Part shown: in pieces, positions 1 through 13,119 of the stretch
Numbering within the stretch: the first letter of the stretch is position 1
Layout of the letters: each line of letters opens with the position of its first letter
Assembly: GCF_009870125.1 (NCBI RefSeq)
Contig: NC_046679.1
Coordinates: 7,688,001-7,752,000, forward strand
From: Drosophila pseudoobscura
Taxonomy: Eukaryota; Arthropoda; Insecta; Diptera; Drosophilidae
Direction of reading: 5' to 3'
Length of the DNA: 64,000 nt
The notes under the pieces: model-generated
Told to the model about the DNA's origin: nothing
Seen by the model: only the letters and a program-made list of their open reading frames with translations
The model's database searches: none
Made by a program: the position numbers and the translations under genes

Positions 1-3000
1 TGTCAAGGTGTCCTTGAGCCGCAGCAGCAGCAGCAGCAGAACTGACCTGACCCCTGAACCCTGGCCCCACAACCAGCCCCTATTTCGACCCCCTCCCAAG
101 GGGAAAATCCTGTGTGTTTATTATGCGGCGACTCCGAAAAATCGATAGAGAAAGAGCATACACAGCACAAAGCAGATTTCGGGGGAGACGCATCTCTGTC
201 TCCATCCATCTCTCCCTCTCTCTCTTTCTCTCCGTCTCTCTCTGTTTGGAGAGGGACTCTCTGGAGAGCCCCGCCATGAGACGAGAGTGATAAGTTGCAT
301 AATTCAACAGGATATCATAAATTGGCAGAGGCCGCATTTCGCCAGCCTTTATCATCAGAGTGGGAGTTTCCATCCCAAAAAATAAGGGGAAGACTTCCCC
401 ACACCACCCACTGTCTGGCCACCCCCCTTAATGGTCTGTCTGGTGGCCTTTTATATGTAGACAGAAATGGGAGGACTGTTAGATGGAAATCCAAGTGCCT
501 TTCAAGTGCATCCTCTCTTATTTCATATTTTCAACGTTTTCCCCTTTATTTATCAGTCATTTGACGCAATTGCCTCTATGACGCACTCTCTTGGACCAGA
601 TGACGCATCCTGTCGGCGGCAGGTGCTGCCTCCTGATAAGCAGCAGGACCAACGTCAGAGGACCAAGGCTTTTGTGTAAATGCAGCAAAGAAGCAGGCAG
701 CACGCATAAGACGCAGCCGGACCCCAAGAGAGAGAGAAGACAGCTGGTAATCTCCCAGATGCAGGCGAACAGAAGTGCAGCAGAGGCAAAGGCAGCTGCC
801 ACATCCTCTGTTTGGGCCATTTCTTCATTCAACAATTGATTATAGGCGCTCTCTCTCTCCCACTCTGTATCTCGGCCAAGACAATAGAAGAGGACACTAA
901 TTGATTTTCTTGGGGATGTGCGTAGAAACAAAAGGTACAAGAAAAACAAAGATCGATCTATGAATGTAATAGAAATACTTGTATTTAATCCTGAAAGCAA
1001 AAACTAGTACATAGCCAATTCCCGCCAGGGATTCTCCTTGTCAAAGACTTTTGTTCATATTATATTTCCCCGCTTGAGAGTCTTAACCCCGTACACCTTT
1101 TCAATGGGAATACGCTATGAGATATTCCCCAAAAGATAGCCGGAAATACTGAATTCAATGCATCCTTTTTCGCCCCCAATTGCATCTCTATAAAGGATGG
1201 ATTCACATAAACATTTTCCCCGTAACCTTTAAATCCTTTAACAATGAAATTTGCATTGTATTTTTCATATAATAATCTTTGCTCATCCTCCTCCACCCTC
1301 TGCTCTCCTCTAATACCGAATCGAATTCACATTTCATGCCTAAATCCTCTAATATTGTTATCTATTTGGCAATATTTCTCTAACCCTTTGCCCTTCCCCT
1401 GCCCTCTGGCACCACTAATTGAGCACTACATCCCACAGATAGGACGACAGATGATCATCATCCGAAAAAGTATTCGGATGTCTGGGCCAGGACCCCAATG
1501 ATGAAATGATTAAGGGTTTCGATTAAGGCGGTTCGCTCTCTTTCCGTCAGTTTTCCCCCTTGTACTCTGTACTCACAGTACCCTCTACCCTTCCCTTCCC
1601 TTCCCGTCCGTTGAGTATATTTCTGCATGTGTGTGCGCTGCTTGTATCGGTGTGTGATAACCTTTCGGTGTGCCCTCTGCTGTACGTTCCGAGTGGCACA
1701 GGCAGCTGCAACAACTCAGCTCTCAGCAGCTCAGGGGTTGCTCTCTCTGTCGCTCTGGTCTCCGGTCTCCGGACTCTGTCTGTTGCTTGTACTCTTCTTA
1801 CCCCCCTCTCTCTCACCCCCTTGGTGTTTTTCTGTTGTTGCAAGTTGCGACGAGAATTGCCGCCTGCACTTTTGCAAACGGAAAGCGAACACTTCCTGGC
1901 TCTCTAATTAGTTTACTGTTCTTCCGCTGCTGCCACTTTTCACACCTCCCCCCCACACACACAGGGGGAGGGAATGAATGCGGGGGGGGCAGGATGCTAT
2001 ACAATTTTTAATAGCTTCAGAGTCCAATAAATCACCAGTCAGCAGATGAGGCGCTCAGCAGTGGCAGACTATGTCGTATATCAAAAGCCAATAACCAAGG
2101 AATATTCTCCTCCCCTTCCCACTCCTCCTTCACCTCCTTCGCCCCCTTTTTTTTCTTTTTTTGTTAAAAACTTGAAAAAATGTTCCGAAATAAAAATGCA
2201 TCGAACAGGCGTGCAAAAGTGCACAGAAAGGATAAGGAAATACGATATTGGCCGCACTTCTTGGAGCTACGAGAGGACTGGAGAGGCCTGTTGATTGGCC
2301 TACTCCCTACGGCTGCCGCCTCCTTTGCTCCTTCGGTCTCTTGCTGCACTTTTTGCTCCCTTTTTTTGGCAGCAGCAGCAGCTGCCCGCCCATTGACCTT
2401 TTTATGCTGTGCAACGAAGCAAGGCAGCAGCAGTGCCAAGGAGCGGCAGCAAGAGGCAATTTCGGACATGTCGGAGCATGTCCATGCACGCACAGAGAGG
2501 AGGGGAGGGGAGGGGGGACATTTTCGGTCCGCCAGGATTCGATATTTTCCCCCTTGTACATGGAATATTTTCCAATGTTTTTCTTTCTGCTGCTGCATGC
2601 CTCTGGCTGTAGTTCCATCTGCCATCATTTCTTTCCCGCTTTCACCTTAAAATCTCCCGTAATGACGGGAATGACACAAAAAGAAGGAAACACAAGGGAA
2701 ACCAAAGAAGGAAAGACGGAAAAAGACGAGACCCAGGTAGGCGGACATCTTCCTTGGGCTTATGAGCGCCCGTTTGTAAATTACTTTATGGTGCAATAAA
2801 ATTCGCTCTCCACAATCCAGGGCCCAGGGCCTGTCCCCTGTCGTCTGTAACAATACCAATCCAACGGCAACGACATTTACCCGAATATGTCCTTAGCGAA
2901 ACATCACATGTCGCACAAATCGTCTTTAAATCTGCCCCTTAGTGAGAAATTTTGCAGCTTCCTTGGGTTATTTTCATTCATTAAGTCCAGTCATTGGGAG

Positions 3001-5280
3001 ATATCTTATCCTCATCGGGATCTGGTTCAAAGCAAATTAACATTCCCCGAAAAAGTGGAAATTTATTTCGGGGAAGTTTTAACATTTTTCAGCATTTAAA
3101 GATGTGATGATTGTAGTTTGTTGGCCTTGTTTTTTGAAGCAAGTAAAATGGTCAACAAATACGCTTTTTCCACTAGACCTTGACTTTGATTGAACCATAA
3201 GTCGAACCTCTATTATCCAAAGAAAACGTTCGACTTATAGAGTGGGATGTAATGTGCTCCCTAAAGAATGTTTAGAAAATTCCACTTTCAGACTTTCGAG
3301 ATATTTTTGTTTCTTTGCGACATCACAAGAGTGGATTCTAATTGAAAATCTTCAAGAAATTTAATTTAGGAAGATGTAGAGATGGAATTGCTCCCTAAAG
3401 AATCTATTCCATCTTTTAATTTTTGGCTTTAATCGGTTTGATTTTGTTCTCAATTTCGACTTTAGGTATCGGCCACAACCAGGGGTCCCATGGCTAAAAG
3501 AACTGCCACAGCTTTCGCCCCAAATGGTTATATCTCTTCATAATTCAAGCGATTTGTTCGCCGTTTGTTTTCTATGCCAAACTTTTCTCAACAATAACTT
3601 GCAGTTTCCACATCTGTATCTTTGCGAGTGTGTGTGTGTGTGTGTGTATGTGGGGGGCCGTGAGAAAATCTATGCGGCATACAGCTGGGCGCTCATATTC
3701 GGTAGCCCGACGACAGGCCGGCCTGCCTGCATATAGGCTGTTCTGTTCTGTTCTGTTCTGCTCTGCATTTTGGGGTAGGTGTTAGGGGGGCGTGTCGCAG
3801 CCCCCCACCACCCACACTGTCTCGGCGAAGTCGGCGCACATGAAAAGCACGTTGAACTTTGAAGTTCTGCTGCCGCCGGTTTGGTTTTGCTTTGTCAGCG
3901 CTTTGATGTTTGTTTCTCTTTCTTTGAGCCATGTTGCGGCAACAAAGGTTGCAGGAACATGCTAATTCTCTGGGAGCCAGAGAGAGAGAGCGAGAGAGCT
4001 TTTGATTTGCGAATGTTGACTGTTGCTTTCGGTTCCCGTCTTGCTCCCACACACACACGCATACGTACACACACACACACACACATGCACGAAAATCAGA
4101 TAAAAACATTCGTTGGGTTTCATTTCGTTTGCTTTTCTTTGTTCCCCTACGGAGACAAAGACGGAGATATTCGCACACACTTGTGGCTGTGTCGCCGCCC
4201 CCTGAGTGTGCGTATCCCTTTGCATGTGTGGAGTTTTGCATGCTGCATTGAACAGGCGCCCATGATCGGGCAACCAGGCGCCGCTCCTGCACTTCGAACA
4301 GAGCCCCACTTTGCAGGAGCTCAGGCCAGTCCGAGTCCCCAGCCGAAGCTCCATCTGTGTCTCTTGTTACCGGACTCGCTGCCGCTTGGCTAAAACAAAA
4401 CTCGGTTCGAGGTTGAATGCTTGGCCTTCAAAAAGTTGAAAACGCAAAAGCAGAAGAGACCCCAAAAGACAGAAAAACAGAAGAAACCCAACGAACCAGC
4501 GGCTCAACAAACACATAAGTACACTCCTATGAGCACATGTCGGCTTATGTGTGTGTGTGTGTGCATGGCAATAAATAAATAAACTTAAATAATTGCGCAT
4601 GACTTATGTATAACAAATGGAAGACTTGTGCTGCTGTTTCTGCTGCTGCTGCTGGGATCCGCAGAAGACAGCGGAATTAGGCTGGGAACACCGGCACCGC
4701 ACCCCCTCCGTCCGATTCCCACTTTTGTTGTGCGATGTCGTTTTATTTTAGTACAAACAACAGTAACAGGGGCAACAACAGCAGCAGCGGCGCTAGCAGT
4801 GGCCAAGCTAACAGAGCTCCCACTGTTAACAAGAGTCTCCACCTAGCCAAGTCCCTCACCAACACCCAGATGTAAAAGTAAGAGCCAACACAGAACAGTT
4901 TATAATCACATGAAACCCCCCTCCCCCACTCACACTCCACCATTGCAAATCATAAGAGGAAGTAGAAGTACTCTTGAATAGAATTCCATCATTTTGCTGT
5001 GCTGTTCCGGTGTGGGCCCCCTCCCCTCACACTGTCCCCCGATCATTAATCATCAGTTCAGTTCAGTTCAGTTCAATGAGCGCCTTCAGCGGCAGTTTGA
5101 AAGCTTAACGATCAAAAGTAAACACATATACGCACTCACACATATGTAAAAACTACTGCGAGCGAATTCAAATTCAAAATTATACGTTAAATGCGGCGAA
5201 GGCGAATGTAAAATCAACAACAAAGCTTGGCAGATGAGAGCGGGCGAATTAAAGCACGAGCAAAGAGCAAGAGAGTGAGA
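1..5280. other. Gene-free upstream sequence with microsatellites
   Basis: No reading frame here has convincing coding character; all are short and lie in low-complexity DNA. Simple repeats seen: GCA/CAG near 21-40, CT/GA near 206-245, AGCAGC near 2430-2450, GT near 3629-3648, TTCTG pentamers near 3739-3760, CA near 4059-4084, GT near 4548-4561, GTTCA pentamers near 5054-5076. A perfect 11-bp inverted repeat lies at 3197-3207/3228-3238. This resembles an intron or upstream regulatory region, but the gene it would belong to is not visible. Confidence 0.6.
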
Positions 5281-6300
5281 GTGAGTGAGATGTGTGGAAC
5301 CCAGCAAACTGTTCTTGGGGCGATATAAAAAGAGAGAGAGAGAGAGCACTAGTGGTGGGTTTCCAGGAGGGGGAAGTGTCAAGTGGCGGAAATACTAGGA
5401 GAAAAAAAACTGCACAGAGCTCGCTGCTTTGTCGACGACAAAACCGAACGTTAAATTTGAAAATAAGCGATAAAGGCCAGAGTCGGTGTGCGAATGTGTG
5501 AGGTCTCGTGCGCCTGTGTTAGTGTGATTTTGCGAGAGTACCCGGCCGGCAAAATATGCAAAAACGTTAAGCTGTTGCCGCAGCCACCCCCCCTCGACAC
5601 TTACCGCGTATTTGTTGAAGAAACCATCGTGTATGCCGCTCGAATAGTCCTCTATCTCGAACATTTTTGGTTCTGCGGGTTTCTTCTGTGGTGTGTGGGA
5701 GATTCTACCAATTGCCGAATTACTGCCGCATACGCTTTGTTTTGATCAGTACCTCCTCTTCACGTTCCGTTCCCCGTTGTTTCTCTCTTCTTTCGTCGTG
5801 GGATTAACCGTTGCACGGATCGAGTGTAAGGGGGGGAAATAATAACCGTTGGTTTATCCCGCCGCTCTCCACCGTCTCTCAATATTGGCCAAGCCCAATG
5901 CAATTGCTCTACGATTCTATTTGACTCTTATTTATTATCATTTTGAGTTATCAATCGCGCACAGTTTATTTATTATTTAGTCAATAATCACTTTCAAGCC
6001 ATACGCAGCGAAAAGCAACCAACCGCCGAACCGCGCAGAATGTTTATGTCGATATGGATATTTTTTATACGGAAATATCAACGGAAATTTCGGAAATTCA
6101 CAAAAAAAAGCGACGTGAAGGTACGTTGTTTACCGGGCCAGGCGTAAAAATTGGATTCCTCGTTTTCGAGATTTCGGCGCGCTCCGGTAAATTCGAAATA
6201 TACGATATCGTTCTTAAATTTCTTGACACACCAGCACAGATACCACGCTGCTCGAAAGTTGGAACACGAATGAGACATGTTAGGACATGCTCAACAGCAA
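5281..6300. other. Gene-free stretch, possible noncoding first exon
   Basis: Contains the TATA-like site, a GA repeat, a GC-richer section (about 5480-5760), then AT-rich sequence. Short open frames occur at 5488-5745 and 6054-6314, but no domain, codon bias or homologue is recognisable. Confidence 0.3.
5324..5330 (+). promoter_or_regulatory. Possible TATA box (TATAAAA)
   Basis: TATAAAA lies just upstream of a GA tract, followed by several hundred bases that read like 5'UTR. A consensus splice donor, AAG followed by GTACGT, lies at about 6119-6125. Together these could be the promoter and first exon of a plus-strand gene whose later exons are not recognised. No clear initiator was found, so this is weak. 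Confidence 0.25.
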
Positions 6301-8500
6301 AACAGCTATGTTAAGCCTTTGTATAGGCCTTTGTATACCCTATTCTGTTAATTTTATATGAAACTATTAATATTGATATGGAGAAAATAGACCTTTTCTC
6401 AAATTGACATTTTTTAGGCATATTGATGAGTGTTTTGTGTATATATCTCGATCCTGATACCCATTCTTGGTCTCTGCAAGAAGACAATAAGCTTTAAAAT
6501 ATCGTTGAAATATTGAAAATAAAACTAATTAATATTGAATTATACTAAAATATATTGAAAATAAATAGTTTTTGCCTGGGATGACAAACATTTCCGCAAT
6601 TCTATAATATCCATTTCCCCCAGGGTATGTGTGCATGGAATGGGACTCATTGTTGTCAACCGGTTATGACGACTAATTCTTGGTTAATCTTTCTTCCGTC
6701 GAATATTCCCAGCTATATAGATCTCTCAGTTCTGCCCAGATAGTTTTATATGATTGCTGAAACAATTTTGATCAAGATGAACTATTTTTAAGTACTTGCA
6801 TGTTTTTTATTTTGACAAAAACACGATTTCAACAACAATGTTCGATGTCGCAGGTTGTGTCGTCAATGTTGCTGGTATCTGTAGACTCATTTGTTGTCAA
6901 CCAGGGTATGGGCGTTTGTATACCCTATTTATATTAAGATGCTGTTTTCCAAGCAGCTTTCAAATGTAATTAATAAAGGCCTTGTTTTAGATTGCATTTT
7001 TTTGGTCTATTCATGCATTTGATTAGGTTCTTGTATATAAATCCTGATCCCCATACCAATTCTTGGTCTCTGTAAGAAGACCACTAATTGCAAAATATCG
7101 TTTAAAATAGATACCGACTAGTTTCTGCATTAATTAGAGCATGGGATGAAACACATTTCCGCAATTCTATAACATCCATTTCCCCCCAGGGTATGTGTGT
7201 ATGGAATTAGCAACATGTTTGTGTATGGAATGAGACTCATTGTTGCAATAGCGAAACTGCGGCGAATCGGGTATTGCCTATATCAAGCTATATAGATGCC
7301 CACTTAGCTTTATCCCATAGATAAATGCATTTTCTACAAGATTGCTTCTTTTAATTACCTTAATGTAATTTATTTTGACTAAAATACGGGTTTCAAGTAA
7401 ATGTTGCCGCAACAGTGTGTATGGAATGTGCAACATTGTGTATGGAACGAGACTCATTGTTGCTAAAGCGAACTGCGGCGAACTTCAAAAAGTGACCAAT
7501 TCTTTGTTCCGTTGAATAATACTATCTATATGGAACATTTAGCCATGCCCACTCAAATTTATACGATTGATGAATCAATTCTATACATGATTGGCCTATT
7601 CGAAATACTTGCATTTATTGGATTTCTATATAACATTGAAAATGAAATTAATAAATGACAAAAATACCATTTAGCACTAAAAAACACCACATGGGAGCGC
7701 GGCGAAAACAATATGACCCTCAGAATATACAAAATATACCGAGGTGAGCGCCAAATCGAACTTTTTTGAATGTGAGCGAAAAGGATTTAAATGTTGTCAA
7801 CTGGGCCATTACCGATTCAACAAATACGATTCCCTCAATTTTGTTCTTCCGTCGAATATTCCGAGCTATATAGAATATTTATCTATGCCCACATAATTTT
7901 ATCCGATTAGTGCATCAATTTTCTACTCTTCTTTTAGCGAAGAAGGTCAACAAGTGAAACGTAATTGGAGCCTGGGCTGATAAACATAAAAAAAAATCAC
8001 AAACAATAAAATTTTGAAATAATCATTATTCAATAAAATTCAAGAATAATAATTATACAATAAAAATCAAAAATAATAATTATATAATAAATGTTTTGAT
8101 AAAAAAATAATAATTGACCAATACAAATCAAAAGTAATAGTTATTCAATAAAAAACAATAATAATAGTTGTACAATAAAAATCAGAGCTAATCATTATTC
8201 AATCAAAATCCAAACATTTTTTGCGTTTTAGTAAGGTAAGAAGATAAAACGTAATTAATAAAGACCTTTTCTCAAATTGATGCTTTACAAATATTCATGA
8301 ATATGATCGGTATCTTGCATATAATCTCGATCCTGATACCTATTCTTGTTCTCTGTTAGAAGGCAAAAAACTGCAACATTGTGATATTAAATAGGCGTTG
8401 TGATATTTAAAACAGGCTCTAAATTGTTTTTGCCTTTGAAGCCTGGGATGACAAAAACTTTGTAAATTTTATAACTACCAACAGCCATATAGATACATTG
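6300..8500. repeat. Block of degenerate ~0.5-0.6 kb repeats
   Basis: Several phrases recur at similar spacing. TTTGTATACCCTATT is near 6332 and 6914. CTCGATCCTGATACC/AATCCTGATCCCCATACC, followed by ATTCTTGGTCTCTG, is near 6450, 7040 and 8330. CCCCAGGGTATGTGTG followed by a TATGGAATGRGACTCATTGTTG phrase is near 6620-6655 and 7185-7250, with the second part again near 7430. TCTTCCGTCGAATATTCC and AGCTATATAGA recur near 6690-6720 and 7850-7875. Copies are diverged and carry indels. This looks like an old tandem satellite or nested copies of a non-autonomous mobile element. No transposase or reverse transcriptase frame is present. Confidence 0.6.
8005..8215. repeat. AT-rich ~32-bp minisatellite
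   Basis: About six or seven imperfect units, each built around a TAATNATTATNCAATAAAA-like core with a variable spacer, run in tandem. They sit inside the larger repeat block. Confidence 0.65.
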
Positions 8501-9273
8501 AAATCATAAATGTAGAAAAGTTTATTGCGCAATTAACTGCATACAATATTTGTTACAAAATTAATCATAATACTGTGAAAAATACATATCGTTTCTCAAA
8601 TTCTTGAATACCGAGCTAAAAATATAAAACTTTATTGCTAAAATTTTTACATTTCCTTGCTGACCTGTTCTGGAAGAGTAGGACTCAAGAGAAAAATAAG
8701 ACTTTCCCAGAGCAGATCCTTAGGTATTCAAGAAAAATAATTATATATCCATATTTTAGAGGTTGAAAAACGCAAATTAAATACAAATTAGAGAAAAGCA
8801 TAAAGTTTACAGTTTCTAACTATTTAACAGTTTTCAACTCAGTATTTAAGAAACTTAAATGAATTATCCATGTTTTCAATTCTATATTAATAATGTTTAC
8901 GATATTTGAAAGTCTTCTTAAATACTATTTGTAGTTTTTTTTACAACATGTTAAATGGACTGAGTCCACAAGAAACTTAAATAATTTATCCATCTGTTCA
9001 ATGAGTATCAAATATATAGTAAGTGTATAGCATGAGGATATGTACAAATATCTGGGTTTTCTCTTGAATACAAATTACCTGACCAGGGCAGGTCGTCAGA
9101 GAAATGCTGGTTGTCAATATTTGTACTGTCTAGATTGGGAAACGCTATAGATAAGGTCTTACGGCTAAGACGATATGGTTTGACCCATGCTAAACTCTCA
9201 TACTTTTCAAATTTAACATTGTACGTTTTAAACTAAAATTAATTTTTACGATTTACAAAAGGGTTTAAGAAAT
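8500..9273. other. AT-rich intergenic sequence
   Basis: Contains partial direct repeats (GAAACTTAAAT...TTATCCAT near 8850 and 8972). No coding potential seen. It includes the probable 3'UTR and downstream flank of the minus-strand coiled-coil gene. Confidence 0.5.
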
Positions 9274-11750
9274 TTAATCTTGAGTCTTTAACTTGTCGAA
9301 AGCAGCATCGTTATCCTTCTCATTTTTATGTAAACGAGCACGTTTGACTCCAGAGATAGCTTTCTTTTGTGGTTTCTGTGAAAATAAAAAAGCGCCGAGC
9401 ACGTTTCAATAAGGTTTTGCGGAGCAAAAATATACCAATTGAAGAATACATACCACCTTTGGAGGGGGTAGCTCGTTATCGCTGAGAAAGTCCGAGGAAT
9501 CGGATATGGCTTCAATACGTCGGTTTAGTGCAAAACGTTTTCTTGAAGGAGCAGGTGGAGCTTCAATAACCAGCTGCGATTCAGTGATGGATGGGTTTGG
9601 TTCCGGTCTTACAACTCTCACACTGCTGACAGACTGCTCAAACACACTGCCAATTCGGTTCATCTTGAATTTCAGCTCAGCTATGATGGCCTGCGAACAG
9701 AATAGTGGCTATCACTTATGTCACATGTACTCGTACATGATTGAGAACTCTAGCTTACATCTTTTTTGCGTTCCAATTCGGTGTTTTCGTTTTCCTTGCT
9801 GTTTAGCTCCATTTGCAGACTGGCCAGCTTTGTCTGCAAAGAGTATACATTTTCAGATATGTTGCACATTGCAAGCCACTGAGACCATTATGTTATACCT
9901 GTAGGATGCCCGTTTGCGACCGTAGTTCCAGTTCAAAGTTGGACTTAGCTGTCGCTAATTCATTGGCCATTTCTTCATGTTCGCCAAGTAGCTGATGTAC
10001 GTTATTACTCAGTACGTCTCTCTCAGCCTCCAAACTGGTGATATGCTGCTGAAGCCCATCGATTTGACCCTGAAGTTGCTCCAGTTTAGCTTGAAGTGTG
10101 TTGATGTTCTCTTTGTAGTTCTGCTCATCATCGTGGAGCTGCGATGCCAAGGCCTGGTTTTGTTTAGTTAGTTCGTTTAACTTTGCCCCCGCATCGTTTA
10201 ATTCGTCTTGCAAACTCTGAGTTTTCTTTTGATGTTCGCTGGCCAGTTGTTTATTGCCGAGTTCCTGCTTCTGACAAAGCACCTCGCTCTCATTGAGCCT
10301 GCCTTGGAGATCAGAGAGCCTGACGTGTATGTCATTTACTTCTTGTTCGTTCCGCTTGGATAGCTCGCCGCAGGCCAGATTCTGCTGCTCCAGTTCATAT
10401 TTTAGTCGTGAGACAGTGGCCTGAAAAATCAGAATGTAGAATAAAGGGGAAGTCAAAATTTGAATTTTGCTTACCTCGAGCTCATCCTTTTGTTGCTTTA
10501 ATTCCTTGACAAGTTTAGTCTTTTCAATGGCAAACTCTACTGCGGCTTGGTCGTTTTGCTGTATCAAATCGTTATTGGAAGCATTTAATTGGTCCCTTGC
10601 AGCCTCCACTTGGCTTAGGTAGTCTTTCAAAGTGGTAAGGTTTCGATGATTTTCCTCGTTCTCTGCTTTAGCTGCTGAGATTTGGTTTCGTTGAAGCTCG
10701 AGTTGATTTTTGAGTGTGTCATTGCACTGCTGAAGACCGCGACAGAGCTCTTCCTTTTCCATCAGCTGGCCCTGAATGTGCGATATATTCAGGTTGTACT
10801 CTTTTACCTGCAACTCGCTGCGATTGACCAGATCGGCCTGTGCTAGAGTCTGGTTTTGGATCTCTGTTTCCAGCTCTGAAATCCTAATCTGTAAGAGAGA
10901 ATCAATATTAAAGACACCCACACTGTCGGACACAAATAAATGTACCTCGTGGAGCGTATTTTGGGCAGCGAACTGTTCCTCCATATTCTGCATAGCGTTA
11001 TGAGACTCCGTCTTTTCCTTAACGTGCTCTAAAAGCTGTGACTGCATCTTTTCCAAATCGGCCGTTAGCTGCTCATTAGTTTGGGCCATAGCATCGACTT
11101 GGGCACTAATATCGAGGTAGTTATCCTGCACGGTCTTGACCTGAAAGCAGATCGATAGAGGATCGATGTTTAGACGGGATAATTGGACTATATAATTGGG
11201 TTCCTCTACCTCGGACTCCAATTCATCATTTCGCGACTGCTTCAAAGTAATTTCTGCTTTTAGCTGATTGATTGTAGCTTTGATCTTGGTTTGCTCTTCG
11301 TCATAGTGTGTCTCGCAGTGGGTGTACTTCTGAAGTACAGTTATGTATTTTTCATTGAGTTGCTTGTAATTCCCTTTCAGCCCTTCTAGCGCTTTCGTTA
11401 GTTCCTTCAGCTCCTGTTCCGCGTTACTCAATCTAAGAAAGAAACTTGGCTTTAAACAAATACATTGGGAGTGTACGCGCAGGCACATACTGTACTTTTA
11501 GATGATCATTTTCAGCTTTCGTTTCCATAAAAGCTTTCGTTTTCTTATGCATTTTCTTTGCAATCTCCATGTTATTACGTTTAATGTTTTCAACCGCTTT
11601 ACAATGTCCTTTCAGGAAGGACTGGAGCAAACGGGACGGTTGTGGTGTATTCGCATCGTCAGAATCGTCATCAAAACAAGTTGTGGATTGCTTGAGGAAG
11701 CCTTGTTCGGGGCCTTGATTTCTTCCATTAAAATTGTTTTTATTCGGCAT
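9274..11750 (-). CDS. Coiled-coil protein, 675 aa, eight exons
   Basis: Exons: 11750-11491, 11432-11210, 11140-10946, 10888-10475, 10420-9899, 9833-9759, 9690-9454, 9375-9274. They sum to 2028 nt with every junction GT-AG and in frame. The start is the first ATG of exon 1. Residues 1-85 are polar and non-repetitive with an acidic DDDSDD patch. Residues ~87-565 are almost unbroken heptad-rich coiled coil, rich in Q, E, L, K and N. The C-terminal ~110 residues are non-coiled, with a serine/acidic stretch and a basic KKAISGVKRAR-like segment that could be a nuclear localisation signal. I do not recognise a catalytic domain. The short-head, long-coil, basic-tail layout recalls structural proteins such as synaptonemal-complex transverse filaments (fly C(3)G), but that is only an analogy of shape; tether or golgin-like proteins are equally possible. 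Confidence 0.88.
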
Positions 11751-13119
11751 TTTCCTGAAAAAAGTTGTGATCAAAGCGGCGCTGTGAAAAATTGCAGCCT
11801 GCGTATGTACGAATGTATTAGTGCACGCTGCACAGACGCCATATTTGCGAATCCGCCAGAGAATTGGCTTAAAGCACGAGCTAGACCTGTTCTTATTCAT
11901 AAACTTTACCCAGTATACTTACGCAACTTTAAAAATGGTTATTCGCAATATTCTTTGAAGATAACAGTGGTATTTTTCACAGAAAATAGGAAAAATTGGA
12001 CGAGGAAAACCAAAAAGCAACGGTCAATGTAGAGATCAGTGTGACCGCGGATCCCGATGGAAAAACGAACTTAGTCCACTGAAGCCCCATTTATTTAAAC
12101 AGGATAGCCACTTCAGCTAAACCGCGGAATATAGTTCCAATAATATTAATAATAATTCTTCTTTAGACCCATCCTATCCTTCATCTTTGCTTACAAAAAG
12201 ACCACGATATCTTTCATTTGAACTGCGCTAAAGTTCATCAAGATCCATAATTGTAGTGGAGTGTATTTTAATAACCACTGGTCGACAATGGGCTAATAGT
12301 TCTCTGTCCATGAACGAATAATATTCATCGATTAACAGTATGTTACTTAACAGGTTTCGTTTATGAAATTAAGCGTGTTTGCAGCACCATGGTATAACAA
12401 TAGCAGGTACAGCTGGATGGTATGGTAGTCCATATTTAGCTGATTATAGTTAAATAAATAACTCTCCCAGCTTTTCGATTTTGTAAATGTTCTATTTAAC
12501 TAGTTAAAATCTAAATAAAATTGGAATTTTAATGAAAATTTTAATTTGATGAAAATTCCCGACGATTGCCAAATAGTTGTCCATACCCCTCTACAGTTTT
12601 GCTATGGCCAGCACAGGTTACAGGGCATGTTAGGCGCAACATGGACTCCGTTAAATTTGAAAGAGGATTCAAAAAGCAGAATTAATCATTCACTGATATA
12701 TAATCTACAACAGTCACATTCAATTATAAAAATTGAAAATTATAGCGTCTGATGCGTCCCCTCCGGTTCAATGAGTTTCTTTGTTTTAAGACATTAAACG
12801 TTTTTGCAGAATTGTATTGTGTAACAGGCGTATATTTCTTAAAGGTATGTGGTAGGTGGAAAAAAATAATAAAACTTTTTAAATGGCAACGTGCACGCGA
12901 GCGGAGGTACGTACATCCGCAAGAAAGATGCAAAAACAAAAATTGATTCCATCAATTAAACAAAGCACAGATAAATTCAAAATAGAACGAAAAAAAAATA
13001 GTAAAGAAAACAAAAAATGTACCCTGCAAAAATATCATTTTCCTTCACGCCCTGCTGCATTCCACTTATATACTGGTGTCTATGTTTATAGCTAATGTGA
13101 ATGGTATAGGATGATCCGT
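11751..13119. other. Intergenic: 5'UTR, promoter and AT-rich spacer
   Basis: The first ~290 bases are the probable leader of the coiled-coil gene. About 12060-13119 is AT-rich spacer plus the downstream flank of the next minus-strand gene. A 68-codon frame at 12546-12752 has no recognisable homologue or codon bias. Confidence 0.5.
12037..12047 (-). promoter_or_regulatory. Core-promoter Motif 1 (Ohler-1) match
   Basis: Read on the minus strand this is CGGTCACACTG, a full match to YGGTCACACTR, the M1BP-bound element found at transcription starts of many constitutive Drosophila genes. It lies 287-297 nt upstream of the coiled-coil gene ATG and in its orientation, so transcription probably starts here and 11751 to ~12035 is 5'UTR. 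Confidence 0.55.

Noticed and set aside
9893..11488. Single 531-codon frame for the coiled-coil gene
   Set aside because: It reads through several short introns that happen to be open; splice sites and the jump in composition show separate exons.
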